34,251 nt of DNA from contig JAJYJU010000004.1 in the NCBI GenBank assembly GCA_021789195.1, positions 1-34,251 on the forward strand, written 5' to 3'. The position numbers and the translations under genes are program-made. The notes under the pieces were generated by a model that saw only the letters and a list, made by a program, of their open reading frames with translations, made no database searches and was not told the DNA's origin. Source of the DNA: a bacterium (lineage in GTDB: Bacteria > Patescibacteriota > Saccharimonadia > Saccharimonadales > UBA4665). This document shows positions 28,323 through 34,251 of the stretch, in pieces. How positions within the stretch are numbered: position 1 is the first letter of the stretch; each line of letters begins with the position of its first letter.

Positions 28323-29204
28323 ATGTATTCAGAAATTGCCCACAACAAGCGTAAGAGTATCTTAATGATGACCCTGTTCATGTTAATAATCGGTGGTTTA
28401 GCCTATCTGTTTAGTTATGCCTACGGCGGCGGTAGTCCGGCAATTCTAGTCGGTGTATTAATTGGCGGACTCATTTACTCAGTTATTGGCTATTACAGCG
28501 GCATGCGTTTAAGCCTAGCTGTTAATGGAGCCAGGGAAATTAAAAAGAAAGATAATCCAAGACTTTGGCGGATCATTGAGAATCTTTCAATTACCGACGG
28601 ACTGCCAATGCCCAGAGTCTTTATTATGGATGATCCATCACCTAATGCGTTTGCTACTGGAAGAGACCCAAAGCATGCAGCCGTTTGTGCTACTAGCGGA
28701 TTACTTGAAATTATGAATGACGATGAACTGACAGGTGTTTTTGCCCATGAGCTCGGGCATGTTAAAAACTTTGACAGCCGGGTAAGTATGATAGCGTTTG
28801 CTTTAACTGCTGCCATTGCACTTTTAGCCGACTTCTTCTTAAGAATGAGCTTCTTTAGAGGAGGGGACAACAACGAAGAAGATCAAATCGCTTTATTTAT
28901 TGGTATTGCGGCTGCTATCTTGGCGCCACTGGTTGCGTTTCTAGTTCAAATGGCTGTTTCCCGACAACGTGAATATCTGGCTGATGCCACCGGTGCACTA
29001 ACTACCCGATACCCCGAAGGCTTAGCATCAGCGCTACGTAAAATTGATAATACGGGGAGTGTACTTAAGAATCAAAACACTGCTACCGCCCATTTCTTTT
29101 TTGCGAACCCCCTAAAATCACATAGCATTACTAATCTTTTTAGTACCCACCCACCAATTAGAGACCGTATCAAGCGCCTGGAAGACATGAATACCCATGC
29201 CTAA
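28323..29204 (+). CDS. htpX: HtpX family zinc metalloprotease
   Basis: GVFAHELGHVKNFD (HExxH), PNAFATGRDPKHAAVCATSGLL, REYLADATGA, FSTHPPIRDRIKRL; follows lemA. Confidence 0.96.
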   Translation: MYSEIAHNKRKSILMMTLFMLIIGGLAYLFSYAYGGGSPAILVGVLIGGLIYSVIGYYSGMRLSLAVNGAREIKKKDNPRLWRIIENLSITDGLPMPRVFIMDDPSPNAFATGRDPKHAAVCATSGLLEIMNDDELTGVFAHELGHVKNFDSRVSMIAFALTAAIALLADFFLRMSFFRGGDNNEEDQIALFIGIAAAILAPLVAFLVQMAVSRQREYLADATGALTTRYPEGLASALRKIDNTGSVLKNQNTATAHFFFANPLKSHSITNLFSTHPPIRDRIKRLEDMNTHA

Positions 29205-30117
29205 AACTAGGACGCATAAGTCTAAAAAGACGGAAAATAAGATAAAGACGCAAGCTCGGCACAGATTACCTAGCGTATTTGAACTTACCCGCTCGACTGC
29301 AGTCATTCTATATAGGCAGCGCTGGACAATGCTCGGCGTGCTAGTTGTTTACGGATTAGTGAATTTATTAGTTGCTCAAGGACTGTCTAGCGGCTTAAGC
29401 GTAAGCTCAGCTAAAAGCCAACTAAGTAGCTTGTTCCATATTAATACCTCTAACTTTGGCGGAAATCTATCCGTCTATGGCTTAATGCTAGCCTCATTTG
29501 GAAGTTCGGGTTCGAGTAGTGGCAGTTTCGGGTATTCTTTAATTCTTGCGGTTGTCGCAAGTTTGGCTATAATCTGGACACTACGCAATGCGTCTAATAA
29601 CAAAAAAGGGAGTAAAGACCGGTTTATGCTAAAAGAGGCATACTACCGCGGTATGTATCCTCTCATACCATTCTTAATCATATTGCTTTTAATAGGAATA
29701 GAGCTGTTGCCTATGCTTGCCGGCATATCTCTTTACATATCTGCTGTTAATAACAGCATAGCTATAATAGCGATTGAAAAACTGGGCTTTATGGTCATAC
29801 TCTTGCTTTTATCTGCACTCAGCCTATTCCTTATAAGTAGCTCAATATTCGCCCTATATATATCAACTTTGCCGGACATGACTCCAATAAAAGCTCTACG
29901 CTCAGCCAAAGATTTAGTAAAATACCGTCGTTTTACAGTGTTGCTTAGAATTCTATATCTCCCACTAGCTCTGCTTATAATATCTGCTCTCGTGATGTTA
30001 CCTCTTATAGCGTGGGCTCCGGCAGCTGCAGCATGGGTATTTCTTGGCCTATCCTTGGTTATGCTTGCCCTAACTCATGCCTACTTGTACAACCTATATA
30101 GGGAACTCTTAATATGA
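29197..30117 (+). CDS. hypothetical multi-pass membrane protein
   Basis: Overlaps the htpX stop by 8 nt (ATGCCTAA) and the ligA start by 4 nt (ATGA); about 5 TMs. Confidence 0.75.
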   Translation: MPKTRTHKSKKTENKIKTQARHRLPSVFELTRSTAVILYRQRWTMLGVLVVYGLVNLLVAQGLSSGLSVSSAKSQLSSLFHINTSNFGGNLSVYGLMLASFGSSGSSSGSFGYSLILAVVASLAIIWTLRNASNNKKGSKDRFMLKEAYYRGMYPLIPFLIILLLIGIELLPMLAGISLYISAVNNSIAIIAIEKLGFMVILLLLSALSLFLISSSIFALYISTLPDMTPIKALRSAKDLVKYRRFTVLLRILYLPLALLIISALVMLPLIAWAPAAAAWVFLGLSLVMLALTHAYLYNLYRELLI

Positions 30118-32132
30118 ACCACGCCCAAGCCAAAGAACGAGTTAATAAACTAAAAGAGCTTATTAACGAATACCGCTACAAATACCACGTGCTTAATGAA
30201 TCAATTATGAGTGACGAGGCGGCAGATAGCTTAAAGCACGAATTGTCTATGCTCGAAGAAGAATTTCCTGACTTACTTACCAAAGACAGCCCAACTCAGC
30301 GTGTAGCCGGAGAACCCTTGCCGGGATTTAAGCAGGTTGAACACAGTCAGCGCATGCTTAGCTTAAACGACGTGTTTAATAAACAAGAAGTTGAGGCTTG
30401 GTTTGATCGCATATCTAAGAACCAGCCGGAGGTTAAGCCAGACTTCTTTGTAGATATTAAAATGGACGGACTGGCATGTGCCTTAATATATAACGACGGC
30501 GTGCTTGAATTTGGTGTTACCCGAGGCGATGGTTTTGTCGGCGAAGATGTCACTATGAACATACGCACGATTGAATCAATCCCTCTGTCTTTAAGATCTA
30601 AAACTAAGTTTTCAAACTTCTTATCTGGCAGAACCGAAGTGCGGGGCGAAATTGTTATGTACAAAGCCGACTTTAACCGCTTAAACAAAAAGCGTCAAAG
30701 CCAAAACCTACCTCTTTTTGCAAATCCGCGCAACACTGCTGCCGGTACGGTGCGCCAGCTAGATCCAAGTCTGGTTGCAGAGCGAACACTACACTTTAGA
30801 GCCTATGATTTACTTAGAGATGATCCAAGCGAAGTTCCGACCAATGAGTTTGCTTATGAAGCGCTAAAAAGCCTAGGTTTTATCGCCAACAAATCAGCTA
30901 AAAGCTTAAGCAGTGTTAAGGAGATTATAGATTTTGCTGATGAGTGGGAGCAAAAACGCCAGACGCTTGAGTTTAACACAGACGGCCTAGTCATTAAGTT
31001 AAATGACAGGGCTATATTTGATCGCTTAGGTGTAGTCGGCAAGGCACCAAAGGCTGCAATTGCATATAAGTATGCGGCTGAACAAGCTACAACTAAAGTT
31101 AAAGACATACTTGTTTCAATTGGGCGAACCGGGGTAGCGACTCCCGTAGCTGTACTTGAACCAGTACTAATTGCCGGTAGCACAGTTCAAATGGCCACTC
31201 TCCATAATGAAGGAGAAGTGCATCGTAAAGACATTCGTATAGGGGATAGTGTCATAGTGCATAAAGCCGGAGATATTATTCCTGAAGTGGTCGAGCCCTT
31301 GATAAAACTGCGAACCGGCAAAGAGCGTAAATTCATAATGCCAATCATCTGCCCGGATTGCTCAGTTAAGCTGGTTAAGCTAAAAGCTGATGATGCTGCC
31401 TGGCGCTGTCCTAATAAATCTTGCCCGTCTAGAACATGGAAGCAAATTCAGCACTTCGCTTCAAAAGAAGCGATGGACATAGAAGGTTTAGGTGAGAAAA
31501 ATGTTATAGCCTTGCTTGACGCTAACTTAATTAAAGATACGGCAGATATATATAGCTTAGAGGCCAAACAGCTGATTAATCTCGAGCGTTTTGCAGAAAT
31601 TTCTGCCAATAAATTAATTAAAGCCATCCAGCAAAAAAAGGAACCATCTCTAGCTCGCCTCCTCTACGGACTCGGCATTAGGCATATTGGCGTTCAGACA
31701 GCCATTGATTTAGCCCAGCATTTTAAATCCCTCGAAACTATTATGCAAGCTACAATTGACGAATTAGCTGCTGTTGATGGTGTTGGAGACATAGTGGCTG
31801 AATCAGTAGTAGAATACTTTGCCGAGCCGGCTAATCTAGATCTTCTAAGCAAGCTCAAGCGTTTGAAGGTTTGGCCAAAACAAGTCGTTGATAGTTCTAA
31901 TGGCAAACTTAAAGGTAAGAACTTTGTCATAACCGGTACGCTAACTAATATGTCGCGTGAAGAAGCGGCTGAAAAGATACGTAATCTCGGTGGTAAGTTC
32001 CAAAATGCAGTAGCAAAAGAAACCGATTATTTAGTTACCGGCGATAATCCGGGCGGCAGTAAAATATTGTCTGCCAGGCGGTTAAATACAACCATACTAA
32101 CAGAAGCTGAACTATTGAAGCTACTTGACTAA
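30114..32132 (+). CDS. ligA: NAD-dependent DNA ligase LigA
   Basis: KMDGLACALIYNDGVLEFGVTRGDG active site, four-Cys Zn finger (CPDCS...CPNKSCPS), HhH region, BRCT domain (LKGKNFVITGTLTNMSREEAAEKIRNLGGK). Confidence 0.98.
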   Translation: MNHAQAKERVNKLKELINEYRYKYHVLNESIMSDEAADSLKHELSMLEEEFPDLLTKDSPTQRVAGEPLPGFKQVEHSQRMLSLNDVFNKQEVEAWFDRISKNQPEVKPDFFVDIKMDGLACALIYNDGVLEFGVTRGDGFVGEDVTMNIRTIESIPLSLRSKTKFSNFLSGRTEVRGEIVMYKADFNRLNKKRQSQNLPLFANPRNTAAGTVRQLDPSLVAERTLHFRAYDLLRDDPSEVPTNEFAYEALKSLGFIANKSAKSLSSVKEIIDFADEWEQKRQTLEFNTDGLVIKLNDRAIFDRLGVVGKAPKAAIAYKYAAEQATTKVKDILVSIGRTGVATPVAVLEPVLIAGSTVQMATLHNEGEVHRKDIRIGDSVIVHKAGDIIPEVVEPLIKLRTGKERKFIMPIICPDCSVKLVKLKADDAAWRCPNKSCPSRTWKQIQHFASKEAMDIEGLGEKNVIALLDANLIKDTADIYSLEAKQLINLERFAEISANKLIKAIQQKKEPSLARLLYGLGIRHIGVQTAIDLAQHFKSLETIMQATIDELAAVDGVGDIVAESVVEYFAEPANLDLLSKLKRLKVWPKQVVDSSNGKLKGKNFVITGTLTNMSREEAAEKIRNLGGKFQNAVAKETDYLVTGDNPGGSKILSARRLNTTILTEAELLKLLD

Positions 32133-32154
32133 GCATAAGTATTATTGTTATGCT
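32125..32154 (+). promoter_or_regulatory. predicted sigma70-type promoter at the 3' end of ligA
   Basis: TTGACT (32125-32130) N18 TATGCT (32149-32154), predicting a TSS near 32161. The region also contains AGCATAA-N9-TTATGCT. Confidence 0.55.
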
Positions 32155-32161
32155 CAACTAT

Positions 32162-32295
32162 GGAAGGTAACGTGCGCTTAAGGCTCTTGGCGTGACGCTA
32201 GAAAAACAAAAATTATTAAAAGCAAAACAAAAGGAGCCCTAGGGTGGGCGCGCACGCTCTCTCCCATTTACCGGAATTAAATATAGCCCGTTTTT
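32162..32295 (+). ncRNA. candidate structured non-coding RNA, family unknown
   Basis: Nested complementary segments in correct order: GGTAA 32166-32170/TTACC 32268-32272; GTGCGC 32172-32177/GCGCAC 32250-32255; GGCTCTT 32182-32188/AAGGAGCC region 32232-32238; upstream promoter and downstream GTTTTT; no plausible ORF. Confidence 0.55.
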
Positions 32296-32335
32296 GTTTA
32301 CAGATACTAACTGCTATTATTTATGAGTGCAATTA

Positions 32336-32411
32336 GGGGCTATGGCGCAGTTGGTAGCGCGACTCAATGGCATTGAGTAGGTCGCGAGTTCGAATCTCGC
32401 TAGCTCCACCA
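32336..32411 (+). tRNA. tRNA-Ala(GGC)
   Basis: GGGGCTA/TAGCTCC acceptor (one G-U), ACTCA-ATGGCAT-TGAGT, TTCGAAT T-loop, encoded CCA. Confidence 0.96.
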
Positions 32412-32425
32412 TAACCCGCATGCGT

Positions 32426-32501
32426 GGCGCTTTAGCTCAGTTGGTAGAGCAGAGGCCTGAAGAGCCTTGTGTCCCCAGTTCGAGTCTGGGAGGCGCCACC
32501 A
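32426..32501 (+). tRNA. tRNA-Phe(GAA)
   Basis: GGCGCTT/AGGCGCC acceptor, GAGGC-CTGAAGA-GCCTT, CCCAG-TTCGAGT-CTGGG, encoded CCA. Confidence 0.95.
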
Positions 32502-32553
32502 CTTTAAATATCCATAGCTTATTTGCTAAAATATTGAAGCTAAAACCATATAT

Positions 32554-32630
32554 GCGAGTGTAGCTCAGTTGTTTAGAGCGCTTCCTTGCCAAGGAAGAGG
32601 TCGAGAGTTAGAGTCTCTTCACTCGCACCA
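32554..32630 (+). tRNA. tRNA-Gly(GCC) with non-canonical elbow (U19, A56)
   Basis: GCGAGTG/CACTCGC acceptor, CTTCC-TTGCCAA-GGAAG, T-arm GAGAG-TTAGAGT-CTCTT, encoded CCA; D-loop AGTTGTTTA. Confidence 0.92.
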
Positions 32631-34147
32631 ATCCCGACCTTTTTGTCTTGAATATCTAGAAAACATCGGTAGAATGGGCTAATTTGGGTGTTGGAATAGC
32701 CTGGATAGCTCCATACCAGACCTTTAGGAAATATCGAACACAGCAACGCTCGTTTTCGTTCCAAATCAGCTTCATTATAGGTATTATTAAGGTTTGTAAA
32801 CTTATTTTGGATAAATGATGTTATACCCTCTAGGTTGTACTTCTCAATAATAGTTTCGTCTTTAGATGCTTGAATTGCTTTAATCTTCTCTTCAAGAATC
32901 TTGTTTTGTTCTTTGAATATATCGTCCGAGTAAGTGCCATCTAAGTTTTTCTCTATTAAGGATTGCCGGGTCTCATAGACCTGCTTTAGCTCAATCTCGG
33001 ACTGATCTCGCTTTTGACCCAATAACTCAATACGTAAGTAGTATGTGCGTCTTATGAAAGCACTTATAAGATCTGCTGTTTCTTTTTTTAGGGTAATTTC
33101 ATTAAGAAGTTTGGTAGTTTCTGGTTCAATATCCGCAAAAGGAACATTAGATTTGGCACCACAACGCTTAATGCAGAAGTAATAGCCGTATAACTGACAC
33201 TTACCCTTATTCCAAGCTCCAGTAAACGACTGTCCGCAACGACCGCAGCGTACAATACGTCGTAATGGAAAGTCTGGGTTGTTTTGGCTTCGTCTAGCTA
33301 TCATAACGGGTGTGTTATGGTTTTTCCCATCGAGTATAGACTGAACCTTATAGTAAGTTTCTTCAGTAATCATGGGTAGATGCTGGCCATGAACTTCAAG
33401 ACCATATTTTTTAGAAACAACCTTTCCGGCATAAAACTTATTGCGAAAAATGCTGCTCATTGTTTGTTTGCGTAGAGGCGTATCTTTGTAGCCTTTACGT
33501 TTCAGCACAACGCCTCTGTCGTTTAAGAAATTGGCCATATCTCTCAAGCTTTTTGTGCCTGTAGCCATAAGACTCCAGGATTCTTGAATGACACCAAAAG
33601 TCACAGGATCTTTGACTGCATAACCATTTTGCTTTTGATATCCCATAGGAGGCCGTCCATTATATAAACCACTCATAAACCTTGCTTTCATACCGTTACG
33701 CGAGCGTTCGCCTCGGACGTCGTTATCCATTTGGGCAAAACCAGCCAGCATAGTCTCGATAAATCTTTCTGTTGGCGTATCCCCGGTTGGTTCACTTGCA
33801 GAAATTAAAGTTACTCCATATTCTGCTAGTTTCTTGCGTATAGCTAAGTAGTCAGCTGTTTGGCGAGATATACGATCAAGGCGGTATACAATTAATGCTT
33901 GCAGATTGTTCTTATGCTTACGGCAATATTCAAGCAATTCAATTAGGGTTGGTCTTTCTCGTATTGTTTTAGCCGATCGACCCTCCTCGCGGAACGTCTC
34001 AACTATTTCTAGACCGCGCCTTTCAGCTTCTTTTTGACAGATATCTGCCTGAGTATCCAAAGAATAATTGTCTACTTGTTCTTCTGTAGAAACACGTAAA
34101 TATATAATAGCTTTTTGTTTAATACTGCTCTTGGAATAATCCTGCAT
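32573..34147 (-). CDS. large serine recombinase / site-specific integrase
   Basis: IIYLRVSTEEQVDNYSLDTQ catalytic Ser domain, ALIVYRLDRISRQTADYL, recombinase domain, Zn-ribbon CGRCGQSF...CIKRCGAK, coiled coil; 524 aa. The last 58 nt are antisense to tRNA-Gly. Confidence 0.95.
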   Translation of the reverse strand: MQDYSKSSIKQKAIIYLRVSTEEQVDNYSLDTQADICQKEAERRGLEIVETFREEGRSAKTIRERPTLIELLEYCRKHKNNLQALIVYRLDRISRQTADYLAIRKKLAEYGVTLISASEPTGDTPTERFIETMLAGFAQMDNDVRGERSRNGMKARFMSGLYNGRPPMGYQKQNGYAVKDPVTFGVIQESWSLMATGTKSLRDMANFLNDRGVVLKRKGYKDTPLRKQTMSSIFRNKFYAGKVVSKKYGLEVHGQHLPMITEETYYKVQSILDGKNHNTPVMIARRSQNNPDFPLRRIVRCGRCGQSFTGAWNKGKCQLYGYYFCIKRCGAKSNVPFADIEPETTKLLNEITLKKETADLISAFIRRTYYLRIELLGQKRDQSEIELKQVYETRQSLIEKNLDGTYSDDIFKEQNKILEEKIKAIQASKDETIIEKYNLEGITSFIQNKFTNLNNTYNEADLERKRALLCSIFPKGLVWSYPGYSNTQISPFYRCFLDIQDKKVGIGASEETLTLDLFLGKEAL

Positions 34148-34150
34148 AGC

Positions 34151-34251
34151 TTACCCGTTCCCAAGAATTTGGTGCAGAGTCTGACCCTCAAACAATTTTC
34201 TTTCATACCCATCTAACCAGTAATTAATCAAGTGTTGAAATTCTGTTATGT
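34151..34251 (-). CDS. 3' end of an unidentified CDS directly upstream of the recombinase (truncated by window edge)
   Basis: Minus-strand frame open from the window edge: ...ITEFQHLINYWLDGYERKLFEGQTLHQILGNG*, stopping 3 nt before the recombinase ATG (TAA-gct-ATG). Not in the ORF track. Confidence 0.45.
   Translation of the reverse strand, partial: ITEFQHLINYWLDGYERKLFEGQTLHQILGNG

Noticed and set aside
1-34251. Alternative genetic code (UGA recoding as in some CPR lineages)
   Set aside because: TGA is used as a normal stop (for example at 22518-22520 and 30115-30117) and conserved proteins read through with no in-frame TGA.
1-34251. CRISPR arrays, rRNA operon, prophage structural genes
   Set aside because: No regularly spaced repeats, rRNA motifs or phage structural proteins were seen.

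Overview
The window reads as a gene-dense housekeeping region from a bacterium with a reduced genome. Gene content and truncated proteins suggest a CPR/Patescibacteria, most likely Saccharibacteria-like; this is an inference and no database was searched. Nearly all genes lie on the + strand: atpD (3' end)-atpC, mnmA, alaS, an FtsA/PilM-like ATPase with a membrane partner, ruvX-mltG, a LysM-CHAP hydrolase, obg-sbcB, uvrA-rplY-hypothetical-uvrC, pepP, secG, an oligopeptide-binding-like protein, a Phd/PIN toxin-antitoxin pair, an FAD-linked oxidase, a D,D-carboxypeptidase (-), lemA-htpX, a membrane protein and ligA. There are six tRNAs, all with encoded CCA: Leu-CAG, Leu-GAG, Val-TAC, Ala-GGC, Phe-GAA and Gly-GCC. 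The right edge holds a large serine recombinase gene whose 3' end runs antisense through tRNA-Gly, suggesting the boundary of a mobile element that continues outside the window. The strongest leads are: (1) a promoter-bearing, apparently non-coding structured RNA candidate between ligA and tRNA-Ala; (2) tRNA-Gly(GCC) with a compensatory U19:A56 swap of the near-universal G19:C56 elbow pair, in the gene overlapped by the recombinase; (3) a UvrC with no cysteines, so without the [4Fe-4S] ligands; (4) a doubly minimised AlaRS; and (5) a recurring -10 box almost abutting start codons, implying leaderless transcripts. No CRISPR array, rRNA or obvious defence island was seen.
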